In this document: in pieces, positions 32,119 through 43,440 of the stretch
Layout: every line of letters starts with the position of its first letter
How positions within the stretch are numbered: the first letter of the stretch is position 1
NCBI RefSeq assembly: GCF_905171765.1
Contig: NC_053390.1
Coordinates: 584,252,471 to 584,316,470 of the forward strand
DNA from: Bufo bufo
Lineage: Eukaryota > Chordata > Amphibia > Anura > Bufonidae
DNA length: 64,000 nt
Reading direction: 5' to 3'
Program-made: the position numbers and the translations under genes
Notes under the pieces: model-generated
Database searches by the model: none
What the model was told of the DNA's origin: nothing
What the model saw: only the letters and a program-made list of their open reading frames with translations

Positions 32119-34263
32119 GGTTTTCATATGAATCCAGAGACGGTCCGTGCTGTGTTGGACTGGGATCGACCCAAAAATCTGAAAGCGCTTATGCGTTTTT
32201 TGGGGTTCACCAACTAATTGCCGTAACTTCATTTTGAACTACTCGACTGTGGTTAAACCTTTAACGGACATGACTAGGAAAGGTTCAGATGTCTCAGTCT
32301 GGTTTAATAAGGCATTTCGAGCCTTTTCAGCGGTGAAGGAATGTTTTGCTTCTACTCCTATACTGGTGCAAACGGATGTTTTACAGCCATTCATTATGGA
32401 ATTTGACGCATCCGAAGTAGGGGTAGGAGCAGTCTTGTCGCAGGGCCCTTCACCTAGTAAATGGCGCCCATGTGCTTTCTTCTCTAAGAAGCTCTCAACT
32501 ACTGAAAAAAATTATGACATAGGTAATAGAGAGTTGCTGGCCATTAACTTGGCTTTTGAGGAATGGCGTCATTGGTTGGAAGGAGCGATTCATCCTATTA
32601 CGGTAATTACCGATCACAAAAATCTGGCTTACCTGAAGCCGGCTAAACGTCTGAACCCAAGGCAGGCCAGATGGTTGTTGTTTTTTACCAGATTTAATTT
32701 CGTTGTCACCTATCGCCCTGGGGTTAAGAAGGTCAATGCGGACGCTTTGTCGCGTAGCTTTCCTGGGGGGAGGTGATTCAGAAGATTCTGGTCCGATATT
32801 GGCTAAAGAGGTGGTAATATCCGCCCTTTATCCTGACCTTGAGGCAGAGTGTGGGAGGCCCAGGGAGATGTACCGGAGTCCTATCCTCCGGGGAAGTTGT
32901 TTGTTCCTTCCGAAATACGACACAAGATGTTCAAGGAACATCACTTTACAGTTCTTACAGAACACCCTGGGAGCAGATCGATGGTTGATCTAATTTTTTG
33001 TAGATTCTGGTGGCCGGGGTTGCGTAAATGTGTTGAGGGCTATGTGTCAGCTTGTGGTACTTGTGCACGTGCTAAGGTGACACATACTCAGCCTTCAGGA
33101 TCTCTACTTTCGTTGTGCATCCCGTCCTGACCTTGGACTCATTTGTCCATGGACTTTATCACAGATTTGCAGAATTCCTCAGGAAAAATGGTGATTCTGG
33201 TGGTCGTTGATCGCTTCAGCAAGATGTCACACTTTATAGCATTATCAGGTCTACCTAATGCTAAAACTCTTGCACAAGTGTTTGTCGATAACATCATGAA
33301 GCTACATGGTATTCCCTCTGATGTGGTGTCTCATAGGGGGACTCAGTTTGTTTCCAGATTCTGCAAGGCGTTCTGTACTCGCCTGGGGGAACAATTGTCC
33401 TTCCCTTCGGTCTTTCATCCTCAGTTGAACGGACAGACTGAACACACCGACCAGAATCTGGAGACCTATTTGAGATGTTTTGTCTCAGAGAATCAGGAGG
33501 AGTGGTCTTCATTTTTGTCTTTGGCTGAGTTGGCCATTAATAACTGTAGGCAGGAGTCCACTGATAAGTCACCGTTTTGTGGGGCAATGGGTTCCATCCG
33601 CAGTTTGGCACATTTTCTGGTACTGAGACTTCTGGTATACCTGACAGATTTTCCTCTTCTTTGTCATCTATTTGGCGGAAAATTCAAAATGAAAAAATGG
33701 GCAATAAGTATAAACAGATGGCTGACAAGAGACATATGAGCGGTCCGGACCTGAGAGTGGGTGATTCTGTGTGGCTGTTCACAAGAAACATTAAGTTGAA
33801 GGTACCTTCTTGGAAGTTGGGTTCAAGGTTTATTGGTCCATATAAGATCTCTGCCATTATTAACCCGGTAGCCTTTCGTCTTGAATTTCCGCAGGCTTTA
33901 AAAATTCATAATGTTTTCCACAAATCATTGGTGAAGAGATATGTCGAACCTGCTGAACCATCCTCCTTGCCTTCCGCTCCTGTCATGGTGGACGGTAATC
34001 TTGAATTTCAGATCGCCAGAATAGTGGACTCACAAATTCTCCGTAGATCCCTTCAGTACCTCGTTCACAGGAAGGGTTACGGTCCAGAGGAGAGAATGTG
34101 GGTTCCAGCGGCCGACATTAATGCTAGTCACCTTGTGAAAGCCTTTCACAGGACCCATCCGGATAAGGTCGGCCCTGGGTGTCCGGAGCTCACCCATAGA
34201 AGTACTGTCACGGTCCCACCAGTGACAGAGGTTAGAAGATCTGAGAGACTGACTGCACGTTAG
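32119..34263 (+). pseudogene. gypsy-3 RNase H, integrase and chromodomain relic
   Basis: 32119-32775: PETVRAVLDWDRPKN, then RNase H with [21 protein letters not shown] and TDHKNL. 32849-33130: integrase finger with FWWPGLRK and CGTCARAK. 33140-33740: integrase core with MDFITDL, then VSHRGTQF (His in place of the second catalytic Asp), then GQTEH with the Glu. 33740-34263: GYGPEERMWVPAADI of the chromodomain. At least two frameshifts and stops separate the parts. The last open stretch runs into the 3' LTR. Confidence 0.85.
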
Positions 34264-34489
34264 GTCATCTGACAGCCTATCTGTTTTCATTTGTTGCAGT
34301 GTTGTTGTTGGTAATGACCACACTTCTTGTCTCAGGTGTAGCTTGTGGTCATTACTGCTCCTCTATTTAGTTTGGACTCACACTTCATACCATGCGGTTG
34401 ATATTCTCTGCCTGAAGTTGGAAGCGCTGGTGTGTGGTCTTCATTTCAGTTCCTGCTCATCTATTTTCTATTGAAGATAAGTGTACTTC
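34206..34489 (+). repeat. gypsy-3 3' LTR, left piece
   Basis: Begins TGTCACGG after a GTAC, as in gypsy-1 (GGTAC then TGTCATGG). It is cut at about 34489 by Penelope element 2 and resumes at about 38815. Confidence 0.65.
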
Positions 34490-36176
34490 TAAATAAAAGT
34501 AGAGGGATGGCACTCAAAACAATTGGGGTGTATGGAAAAGTAATACTATTTAATATAGAATAGCTGATAGTAAAAATATAAAACACATGTAATCGATAAT
34601 CAATATAAAAAGTACATAGTGGTAATATCGATAAAAAGATAAAAATATGAAGATGGTTGAGTGATCTATAATAAATAGATAAAAGATATCAATTCAATAC
34701 AATCCTGCTGGGAAGAAAGAGGGGAAAAAAGCAGTCTTATAGGCCTGTTGGAAAAGAATCTGGTCATATATAGTATTGAAATGTCCAATATAGTCCTGGT
34801 ATCATGTAATGTCAATTTATGGAAAATCCTGCTGGAAAAGAATACTCCTGGTATGGGAGGAGAAAGGGCAATCGTGTGAACCTGTTAGGATGAAAGAAGG
34901 TCCAGTATCATGGCATATATTCCAGTAGGGAGATGGGGTATCCTGATGTTAGTTGAAAGGTGGATACCTTTCTATAAGGGTTTAGTTAGAGATCCCAAGA
35001 TTATGGGGAGGAAGCAAAACGGGTCCGATTTTGTTTCAAGTTGTTATTCACAGATCCGGTATCGGCAAGCTGTGGAATAAAGACTGCTTTGTAAGCAGGT
35101 ACATTACCCTCCTTGCGGCTGTTGATGAGCTGGTCAGCGGTTCCTGTCTGGGCGGCGGTGTCCACGTGTGCCGTTCCCGCTCGCTGTCTGCTCAGGCCGT
35201 TGGTTGCTGCTGGGTGTCGTCACTTCCGGTGACGTCACCTGCGTTCCTAGGATCTCCCGCTCAGTGCTGTTTGCAGCTTGCCACGTGGAGGCAAATGGCG
35301 GGAAATAGAAAAACGCTGCAGCTTCTTTAGGGGGGAAGCAGATAGATAGCTCCGGAGCTGATCTATAGTTGTAGGATCCTTCTGTTTGTTGCTAGCTAGA
35401 TGGGATAGGCTTACTCAGTGACCGATACGCGTTTCAGAGCGTACTGCTCCTTCATCAGTGGGAATGAGTAGCCTATTTCTTTTTGGGAATATATATGCAT
35501 CTAATTGGGTCCAATTAGTGGATCTGGGAGTGGTTAAAGTTTTTTTCCCAAATGTGGGAGTGACCAAAGTTTTTTTTTTTTTTTTTTTTTAAATCGAAAT
35601 GTGGGAGTGGTCAAAGTTTTTTTACTTTTCTTTACTTTTTCTTCTTCTTCTCTTCTTTTCTTTGGATAAATTGTGTAATGGATCTTCAGGAGGAACCGTG
35701 CAATAGATACTTCAATGTAATGGAGAAATAGTTTATCAGATACATAATATATAAAATGAGAATATAAAATGGAGGGTTCTAAAGTAAAGGAATAAAAATA
35801 TATAAATAAACAAGGTATATATGTATGCAACAGTATGTGGAAATACATAGATAAATGATATGAGGATAAATAATATGGATAAAATATACTATATGGGTAG
35901 GTCCCATGGATGGGTGTATACCTGGTCATAGGGCAAATAAAGTGGTGTGGCAGCAGTAGTAGTCTAAAGTATACAATCTAGGAATTGTGTTAGGCTGTTG
36001 TTCTTTCTTATAGTCTTCAGAAGAGGATATTGTTTTCGAGATAGGAGATAGGTAGTTGATAGTGTATATGGGGAGGGGCCCACCCCGGGAGGAGGGGTCG
36101 GAGTGCTGGTAAACAGCCGGACTACGACTCCAAATCCCAAAGGGGGGCACCCCGCCAGATGGAGGTCTCCGCTCAT
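34490..36176 (-). promoter_or_regulatory. Penelope-2 3' region with promoter-like GC-rich block
   Basis: No gene. Around 35130-35300 base composition turns GC-rich and contains two CACGTG E-boxes (35163-35168, 35282-35287), a CRE palindrome TGACGTCA (35230-35237) and an adjacent ETS-like CACTTCCGG. A T-rich run lies at 35565-35590. Together with the equivalent block in Penelope-1 it suggests a promoter carried downstream of the ORF. Function is inferred. Confidence 0.45.
35405..35476 (-). ncRNA. Hammerhead-ribozyme-like motif in Penelope-2
   Basis: On the minus strand: CTGATGA (complement of 35452-35458), a short stem-loop, GAAA (complement of 35432-35435), then a region ending GGTC. The outer arms, ATAGGCTACTCA and TGAGTAAGCCTAT, pair to form a long helix I. 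The bases next to the core do not pair well, so it may be weak or inactive. The layout matches type I hammerheads reported for Penelope-like elements. Confidence 0.55.
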
Positions 36177-38780
36177 TTATAGAAAACCAAAGATCTCCAT
36201 CTCTGCATTGAGGCCTTTCGGGATCAGTGTATTGAATTCAAATATTTTTCTAGATTCGGACCTAGACATGGCGGCTATGTGGTTACCGCCTCTCCATTGG
36301 CGTGTGATTTTTTCTATGGCTACATAGACAAGTGATGATGGATCGCAGTTGTGGTGTTCCTTATAGTGTCTGGAAACAGAATGCAACTCGTAGCCCTTTT
36401 TAATATTTGAGATGTGTTCAGATATTCTCGTTTTGAGTAATCTCTTTGTGCGTCCTACGTATTGTTTGAGACAGGGGCATTGTAGAACATAGATGACGCT
36501 ATTGGAGTGGCAGGAGAGATGTTCTCGAATCTCATGTTTATATGTGTTAGTAGTTGAATGGATTGTTGTTGTTTTTTTAGGAAAGTTTGTAGTTTTGCAG
36601 TTGTTGCATTTCCCGCACCTAAAGAAACCCTGTAGTGATAGCCAACTTTGATTTGGTTTAGTCATATTTCTTCTGATTGTTGGTGCTAGACGTAGGCCTA
36701 AATTGGGGGCTCTGGTGTATGTAATCTGTGGTTTATCTGGTAGTAATTGGCCTATAATTTTATCGCTTAGGATGTGGTGCCAGTGTTTATGAATACTTGT
36801 CTCTAGTTTTTTGTAGTGGGCATTGTATGGTAGAATTAATCGGGGGGCTTCTTCTTTTTTGGTTGTAGTTGTAGTGGTTTCATTACTGGTGTCAAAAAAT
36901 TTTGTTCTGTCCATTAATCTTACTTTGTCTAGGGATCTGTCTATTACTGTCATCGGGTAGTCTTTTGCTAGAAATTGTTTCTTTAGATTCTCCGCTTCTA
37001 TTTCAAATTGGCTGTCCAGTGTACAATTTCTTTTCAAGCGTCTGAACTGGCTGGTCGGGATGTTTAGTAGCCAGCTGGGTAAATGACAACTCGAGTGTAG
37101 GATGAAATTGTTTTTCATCACTGGTTTCTGATATGTGCTGCATTGTAGTTTATTTTCAGTTGTTTTAATTAATAGGTCTAAAAATTCTACTTGTGTTTGG
37201 CTTATATTGGCTGTCAATGTTATATTTTTGTCGTTTGTGTTGATGTTCTCTAAAAATATGTCCAAACTATCCCTCGTGCCACTCCAAATAAAAAAGATGT
37301 CATCTATGTATCTCCGCCATAGTACCAGGCTCGTCCCCAGTAGTGGGGTGATAAAATCATGTTCCCACTGGGCCATAAAGATGTTGGCATAACTGGGGGC
37401 GAACCTGGTACCCATGGCGGTCCCTCGTTGCTGTAGATAAAATATTGAGTCAAATATAAAATAATTGTGGGTTAGAATAAACGAGACTCCTTCAATTAAA
37501 AAGTCAATTTGGTCTTTGTGTAGGGTCTGGTAGTGGTTCAGTTGTTCTCTTAGAGCGGCAGTGCCGTGATTGTGATTGATAATGGTGTAGAGGGAGTTGA
37601 CATCCATTGTGCAAAGTAGCCAATGATTTTCGTATTCTGTCTGTTCAATTGTCCTCACAATGTCTGTGGTATCTTTAACATATGATGGTATTAGTTTGAC
37701 AGTTGGCTGTAATAGTCTGTCTATGTACTGGGAGAGATTGGAAGTGAGAGATCCGATTCCTGAGATGATTGGTCTGCCTGGTGGATGAGTTTGATGTTTG
37801 TGGATCTTTGGTAAACAATAGAATACCGGAATTCTATTGTGGGGGCTTGTGATAAATGTAAATTCCTGTTCGTTAAGGATACCTTTTTCTTTGCCTGTTT
37901 GTGTCAAAATCACTAGTTCTCTATAGAAGTCTTCAGTGGGATCTTTCTTGAGGGTGGTATATGTGTGTGGGTCTGATAATTGTCTCCTACATTCTGACAT
38001 GTAGTCTTCTGTGTTTAGTAGGACAATTGCTCCACCTTTGTCTGCTGGTCTTATGGTTAGGTTTAAGGTTGATTGTATCTGTTTGATTGCATGGATCTCT
38101 CTTTTGGTTATGTTATAGTGTGTTTTATTAAGGTTCATTCTCCTGATGTCGGACTCTATGCATTTTCGGAATGTGGCTATGTTGTCTCCCATTTCTTGTT
38201 TTGGGTATTTGGTTGATTTGATTTTCAGATCAGTATGATTGTATATAGAAGATCTGGGATTGTCTGTGGATATTGGGTTCTTGATAAAGTATTTTTTCAA
38301 ACACAATTTTCTCACGTATTTTTCTATTCCTATATAGGCGCTGAATTTATCCATTGTAGCTGTAGGTGAAAATTTTAATCCCTTATTGAGTAGTTTCTGT
38401 TGTGTCTCATTTAAGTTGGTATCGCTCAAATTGACAATGATGTTCATTGAGTTATCTAGGTTCTGTGGTATCTGTTCTGTTTTCTTCTTGTGTCTACTCC
38501 TTCTTGTCTTTGTGTTCTGTAATCTAATGTTCTGGGTAGGTGTTCTCTTTGTGGGTCTAGCATTGTCTGGTGATTCGTGTGGTGGTGTTGGTGATGGGGG
38601 GTGTGTATTGGGGTCTCTTCTCGGTGTTCCCTGAGGTGTTGGGGGGTGTTCTTTGGTGTCCTTTCTCGGTGTGATCTGGGTGGGTTTTCTTTGTGTGTTT
38701 CGTTCCTGTGTCTTAGGTTGTATTTGTGTGTCGGGGTTTGTGCTCTCTTGGTACTTCTCTTGGTAATTTGTTGCTCCCAT
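36177..38780 (-). CDS. Penelope-like reverse transcriptase with GIY-YIG endonuclease
   Basis: An open 867-codon frame. Residues 1-110 are Pro/Thr/Arg/Lys-rich and low complexity. A Penelope-type RT follows: IRPADKGGAIVLLN, VFYCLPKIHK, GRPIISGIG, MDVNSLYT, QQRGTAMGTRFAPSYAN, and the active site YIDD at 491-494. A Cys cluster C-x2-C-x2-C at about 722-728 precedes the GIY-YIG nuclease, with VIYVL at 762 and YVGRT at 776, and the catalytic-type Arg in LKTRISEHI. Penelope-like elements prime at nicks made by this nuclease or at free 3' ends. The start is the only in-frame ATG before the low-complexity domain. All key motifs are present and the frame is unbroken, so this is a candidate for a recently active element. 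Confidence 0.92.
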   Translation of the reverse strand: MGATNYQEKYQESTNPDTQIQPKTQERNTQRKPTQITPRKDTKEHPPTPQGTPRRDPNTHPPSPTPPHESPDNARPTKRTPTQNIRLQNTKTRRSRHKKKTEQIPQNLDNSMNIIVNLSDTNLNETQQKLLNKGLKFSPTATMDKFSAYIGIEKYVRKLCLKKYFIKNPISTDNPRSSIYNHTDLKIKSTKYPKQEMGDNIATFRKCIESDIRRMNLNKTHYNITKREIHAIKQIQSTLNLTIRPADKGGAIVLLNTEDYMSECRRQLSDPHTYTTLKKDPTEDFYRELVILTQTGKEKGILNEQEFTFITSPHNRIPVFYCLPKIHKHQTHPPGRPIISGIGSLTSNLSQYIDRLLQPTVKLIPSYVKDTTDIVRTIEQTEYENHWLLCTMDVNSLYTIINHNHGTAALREQLNHYQTLHKDQIDFLIEGVSFILTHNYFIFDSIFYLQQRGTAMGTRFAPSYANIFMAQWEHDFITPLLGTSLVLWRRYIDDIFFIWSGTRDSLDIFLENINTNDKNITLTANISQTQVEFLDLLIKTTENKLQCSTYQKPVMKNNFILHSSCHLPSWLLNIPTSQFRRLKRNCTLDSQFEIEAENLKKQFLAKDYPMTVIDRSLDKVRLMDRTKFFDTSNETTTTTTKKEEAPRLILPYNAHYKKLETSIHKHWHHILSDKIIGQLLPDKPQITYTRAPNLGLRLAPTIRRNMTKPNQSWLSLQGFFRCGKCNNCKTTNFPKKTTTIHSTTNTYKHEIREHLSCHSNSVIYVLQCPCLKQYVGRTKRLLKTRISEHISNIKKGYELHSVSRHYKEHHNCDPSSLVYVAIEKITRQWRGGNHIAAMSRSESRKIFEFNTLIPKGLNAEMEIFGFL

Positions 38781-38814
38781 TTGCTTGTTGTTTACTAGGC
38801 TTCAGGGAGACGCT

Positions 38815-38959
38815 GGTTCGTTCACCTTCAGGGTCTATTCATAATGACAGGAGTCAGGGCTAGGTTTAGGGTTTCCTTAGGTTGTCACCATTTCCCTTTC
38901 CTGGTCATTTTCCTTCTGTTGTCATTCTGGTGTTTCTCCCCTCCCCCTACACTGTGACA
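38815..38959 (+). repeat. gypsy-3 3' LTR, right piece
   Basis: Resumes after Penelope-2 and ends CACTGTGACA at 38959, the inverted counterpart of the TGTCACGG start. Confidence 0.6.
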
Positions 38960-39151
38960 GGTGTCTTGCACTAAAATACAATATGTTCAATAACACGGCT
39001 ATGGCTGGATCACATTTTGAACTTTCAGATATGTACTTCTGGAGGACTTAAACGCACACCTCTGATAAAAGGGTCAAAGGTATCCCACTGTATAGTGATA
39101 GGTCCCCCACACAATCCCACTCTATAGCACTGTAGTGCATTCACTACTAGT
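38960..39151. other. Unassigned sequence
   Basis: About 190 bp between gypsy-3 and the next MITE; no gene or repeat recognised. Confidence 0.4.
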
Positions 39152-40854
39152 GATGAGCAGCATAGGCAATATTCGAATTCACAATATTTCATGAATTTTT
39201 AGGTGAATATTCGCCATAAACTTGCCAAAAATTTGCGATTGCAAAAATTGCCAATGTAATATGCACGTATTGCACACGTAATTTCATTACCTATAACATA
39301 TAACAAACAATCACACAAAGGCTATATGCCAAAAGCCGGGTATTTGTAAGTCAACAACCTATCCATTACAGTCAGCATACTTTACAATGGCAGCTTTGAT
39401 CACTATGAGACTATATGTGCCCCTTGACAGTAGTTATGCCCACATATGTGCCCCCTCACAGTAGTTATACCAGATATGTGCCCCCTCACAGTAGTTATAC
39501 CAAATATGTTCCCCCTCACAGAAGTTATGCCCAGATACAGTATGTTCCCCCTCACAGTAGTTATGGCCAAATATGTGCCCCCTTACAGTAGATCTTCCCA
39601 GATATGTGCCTTCTCACAGTAGTTATGCCAGATATGTGCCCCCTCACAGTGGTTATGTCCAGATATGTGCCCCCTCACAGTAGTTATGGCCAGATATGTG
39701 CCCCCTCACAGTAGTTATGCCAGATATGTGCAACCTCACAGTGGTTATAGCAAGATATGTGCCCCCCTGACAGTAGTTATGCCAGATTGTGTGCCTCCTC
39801 ACAGTAGTTATGCCCACATATATGCCCCCTCACAGTAGTTATGCCCATATATGTGCCCCATCACAGTAGTTATGCTAGATATGTGCCCCTCATAGTAGTT
39901 ATGCCAGATTAGGTTCCCCCTAAAAGTAGTTATGCCAGATTAGGTGCCGCCTCACAGTAGTTATGACAGATTAAGTGCCCCCTCACAGTAGTTATTGCAG
40001 ATTAGGTGCCCCCTCAGTAAAGATGCCCACTTTTGTGCCTCCTCACTCGAGTTGTGGCCCCACTTTTGCCTCCAGTCTGCAGCTTTATGGAAAAAAAAAA
40101 ACACATACTTACCTTCTTCCCTGATGACCCGCTGCCACAGTCACATTGCGCTGCTGGCTGTGCTGGAGGCTGATTACCGCGCTTTCAGCGCTCCTCCCAC
40201 AGACAGCAGCGCGATGTGCGGCCTGCAGGGGAGCGCCAGAGTTCAGAAGAACAGTGAAGGCTCCCTGCTTCACTCTGGAAACAAACAGCCGGGCAGTGAC
40301 AAGAACTGCTGGGTGAGTGCGTGTGCCCACCCTGCCTCTGTGCCCAGGGTGCATATTATAAAGTACATGTTTGAGGAGCGCTCTGACGGGGCCCGGCATT
40401 GTCACTGTACTTCATACCGGGCCCCACCAGGGCGCTGCCAATACATCTCAGTGCAGCGGGCCCCCTCCCCCCGCCGGGTTCAGTGCGACCGCGATCGTTA
40501 TGCCCCTGATGTCTCCCTATCCCTTCCCTAGACTATGACTAATCTTTGCCTGAACTGCTCAATGTTTTTTTAAAAAATAAAGTATTTTCTAAACACCATC
40601 CCTAGTGCCTGTAACGTCTCTCCCTTCACTAAGTTCACAGTAAAATGCCAGAGACTGGGCATGAGGAAGTTTTTTATAGGGCTGTGACATCACAGGGGCG
40701 GGCTCTCTGCTGATTGGCTCTCTGCATGGCATTGTGGGTGCTCCCTCATTCCCAGGCTTCGTACTTTCACTTTGTTACATGTGCAGCAGCCATTTTAGAA
40801 AAAATTTGATTTGTTACCTTGAAGCGCGAGGAAGTTCGACTTCGCTCATCTCTA
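39152..40854. mobile_element. Candidate hAT-type element with internal minisatellite
   Basis: Left terminus TAGTGATGAGCAGC; right terminus GCTCATCTCTA, its near complement. The flanking 8-mers (TTCACTAC and CTAATTAC) agree at only 5 of 8 positions, so the duplication is decayed or the pairing is wrong. The inside is non-coding: a TTCGAATTC-rich start, a 30-bp minisatellite, and GC-rich sequence around 40110-40520. Confidence 0.5.
39400..40025. repeat. 30-bp minisatellite
   Basis: About 20 copies of a roughly 30-bp unit, CAGTAGTTATGCCAGATATG then TGCCCCCTCA, with variation. The open frame downstream (to 40531) shows no protein motifs. Confidence 0.9.
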
Positions 40855-41118
40855 CTAATTACAAATTTACTTATTTTAGTGCAGCATTTAAAATTAAAGA
40901 GTAACTGCACTTTATAAAAATATTTGATATGTCATAGTAACATATTCTAAGTATTGATCAGTGGGGGTTCAAGAATTGAGACCCCTGCCAATTGCTAAAA
41001 TGAGGAGAGAGAAGCACTCACACAATGGCCTTAATAGAAAGCCTATGTGGTCCTCTTCATTTCCATCTTTTGCACTAAGCAGAGACAGCAGTCAGCTTAG
41101 TAATTCTAACTCCTTACT
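40855..41118. other. Unassigned sequence
   Basis: About 260 bp; it has the look of a dispersed repeat fragment (AAAGAGTAACTGCACTTT) but I cannot name it. Confidence 0.35.
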
Positions 41119-41122
41119 TTAA

Positions 41123-43060
41123 CCCCTTAATGCCCAGGGCCGTACATATATACGGCGCAACCGGATGTGACTTAACACCCAGTGCCATACATGCTGATCG
41201 GGCGGGTGCAGGATCTGCGCCAGTGCTCCGGCAGTCACTGATAGCCGGACCCCTGCTGTATGCACCAGCATTGGTGAAATCACTGATGCAGGCGCATTAA
41301 TCCTTGCATGGCCACGGTCTGCGCTGACCACGGCACGTGCGAGCTTCAGACATGTGTGGGTGGCCATCGGGTCCCCGTGCTGCTGTGACGGGGACCCGAT
41401 GGCATGGAAGGCAGCCCACTGGATCTCACAGACAGGAAGCTGTAAGTGTATTACACTGGTAATACACTTAGGGCTGTTTCACACGAGCGAGTCCATTGCT
41501 GAAATCACGCTCCGTGTGTGAGTGTGATCCTCCGCTCTGGACTTGTAGGAGCGCAGGGCTATCATGATTTATAATGCTATGTTTCTCTGCATGCCCTTTT
41601 TTCCACAGAATCATAGTGACATAAAGCTGTCAGTATGATTCTGTAGAAATAAGGTTAAGCAGAAGCACATAGCATTATAAATCATGACAATGCCGTGCGC
41701 TCCTACAAGTCCAGAGCGGAGGATCACACTCACACTCGGAGCGTGATTCCTGCATTGGACTCGCTCGTGTGAAACAGCCCTTACAGCCAATGCATTACAA
41801 TTCAGAAGTATTGTAATGCATTGTAAAGGGGATCAGACCCCCAAAAGTTGAACTCTCAGAGTGGGACAAAAAAAATGTGAAAAAAGAAGTTTCACAAAAA
41901 AATTCAAATAGAAAAGTAGACATATTGGGTATGGCCACATCCGTATCGACTGGCTCTATAAAAGTATCACATGACCTAACCTCTCAGGTAAACACCATAA
42001 AGAAAGAAAAAAAAAAAACGGTGCTAAAAAAAAACGGTGCTAAAAAAAAACATTTTTTTGTCACCTTACATCACTAAAAGTGCAACACCAAGCGATCAAA
42101 AAGTCATAAACACCCCAAAATAGTGCCAATAAAACCGTCATTTCATTCGCAAAAATGATACCCTACCTAAGACAATCGCCAAAAAACTGAAAAAAACTAT
42201 GGATCTCATGTTTTTTTTATTGTTTTAAACTTATATAAATAATAAAAAGTATACATATTAGGTATTGCCACGTCCGTAATGACCTGCTCTATAAAAATAT
42301 CACATGATCTAACCCCTCATGTAAACACCGTAAAAAAATAAAAATAAAAACAGTGTCAAAAAAGCTATTTTTTGTCACCTTACATCACAAAAAGTGTAAT
42401 AGCAAGCGATCAAAAAGTCATACGCACCCCAAAATAGTACCAATCAAGCCGTCATCTCATCCCGCAAAAAATGAGACCCTACCTAAGACAATCGCCGAAA
42501 AAATAAATAAATAGGGCTCTCAGAATATGGAGACACTGAAACATGATTTTTTTTTTTATTCAAAAATGCTGTTATTGTGTAAAGCATAAATAAATAAAAA
42601 AGTATACATATTCGGTATTGCTGCATCCGTAACAACCTCCTCTATAAAAATAGCACATGATCTAACCTGTCATATGAACACTGTAAGTAACAAAAATTAA
42701 AAACGGTGCCAAAACAGCTATTTTTTGTTACCTTGCCTCACAAAAAGTGTAATATAGAGCAACCAAAAATCATATGTACCCTAAAATAGTAAAAAACTGC
42801 CACCTTATCCCGTAGTTTCCAAAATAGGGTCTTTTTTTGGAGTTTCTACTCTAGGAGTGCATCAGGGGGTCTTCAAATGTGACATGGCTCCTTAAAATTA
42901 TCCAAGAGAAATCTGCATTCCAAAAGCTATATGGCGTACCTTTCCTTCTGCGTAATGCTGAGTGCCCGTACAGCAGTTTACGACCACATATGGGGTGTTT
43001 CTGTAAACTACAGAATCAGGGCAATAAATATTGAGCTTTGTTTGGCTGTTAAACCTTGCT
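41123..43060. mobile_element. TTAA-type non-coding repeat element, right end not found
   Basis: The left end follows TTAA (41119-41122) and reads CCCCTTAATGCCCAGGGCCG. The body contains three copies of about 325-350 bp (marker CCGTAA.GACC.GCTCTATAAAA near 41945, 42270 and 42620) with A-rich spacers. A matching right terminus is not visible before other repeats begin near 43060. A small PIF-like MITE is inserted in it. Confidence 0.5.
41471..41780. mobile_element. 310-bp PIF/Harbinger-like MITE
   Basis: Perfect-looking inverted termini GGGCTGTTTCACACGAGCGA and complement, flanked by TTA (41468-41470, 41781-41783). Inverted arms reach nearly to the centre near 41620. Non-coding. Confidence 0.85.
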
Positions 43061-43064
43061 TTGT

Positions 43065-43440
43065 TAGTGCGCCCCCCACACGGAATCTGGACCCATTCAT
43101 TTAAATGGGTCTGTGTACATGAGCGGTGGTTTTCACTCATCACTTTTGCGTTGCGTGAAAATCGCAACATGTTCTATATTCTGCGATTTTCACGCAACGC
43201 TGGCAAGTGAATTGGGCTGCGTGAAAATCGCATGGTTGCTAAGAGATTTTGTTTGTAAACATTCAGTTTTTTATCACGCGCGTGCAAAACGCAGTCAATC
43301 GTATTGCACCCGCCCCAAAAAAACTGAACAACTGAACGCGATTGAAAACAAAACTGAATGGCTTTGCGCAGTTTTTACTGAACGCATCCGCAACACATCC
43401 GGACATAATCCAGACACGTTCGTCTGCAAGGGGTCTAAGA
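43065..43440. mobile_element. Diverged fragment of the TTA-flanked palindromic MITE family
   Basis: Shares the GGACCCATTCATTT, ATCACTTTTGCGTTGCGTGA and GCGTGAAAATCGCA segments with the element at 44388-45380, in the same order. The ends are unclear. Confidence 0.5.

Larger units (their letters stand above)
34490..38814 (-). mobile_element. Penelope-like element 2 with intact ORF
   Basis: A minus-strand element inserted in the gypsy-3 3' LTR. It holds one long ORF (36177-38780), then a roughly 1.7-kb 3' region with a GC-rich promoter-like block (35130-35300) and a hammerhead-like motif (35405-35476). The right border lies within about 35 bp of the start codon, so a 5' repeat is missing. Exact borders are approximate. 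Confidence 0.8.
24709..38959 (+). mobile_element. Decayed chromovirus gypsy-3, split by several insertions
   Basis: Related to gypsy-1 in protein but old. Pieces in order: RT 24709-24818 and 25145-25420; RT end and RNase H 32119-32775; integrase about 32849-33740; chromodomain about 33960-34150; 3' LTR 34206-34489 and about 38815-38959. The intruders are hAT-2 at its left edge, a T2-like MITE (24823-25140), Penelope element 1 (about 25421-32118) and Penelope element 2 (about 34490-38814). No 5' LTR or gag is present in the window. Confidence 0.82.

Noticed and set aside
39995..40531. 178-codon plus-strand frame in GC-rich sequence
   Set aside because: No recognisable motif, begins inside a minisatellite and lies between hAT-like termini; GC-richness alone explains its length.
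39152..40854. Full acceptance as a hAT element with a target duplication
   Set aside because: The 8-mers at the two borders agree at only 5 of 8 positions; kept as a candidate only.
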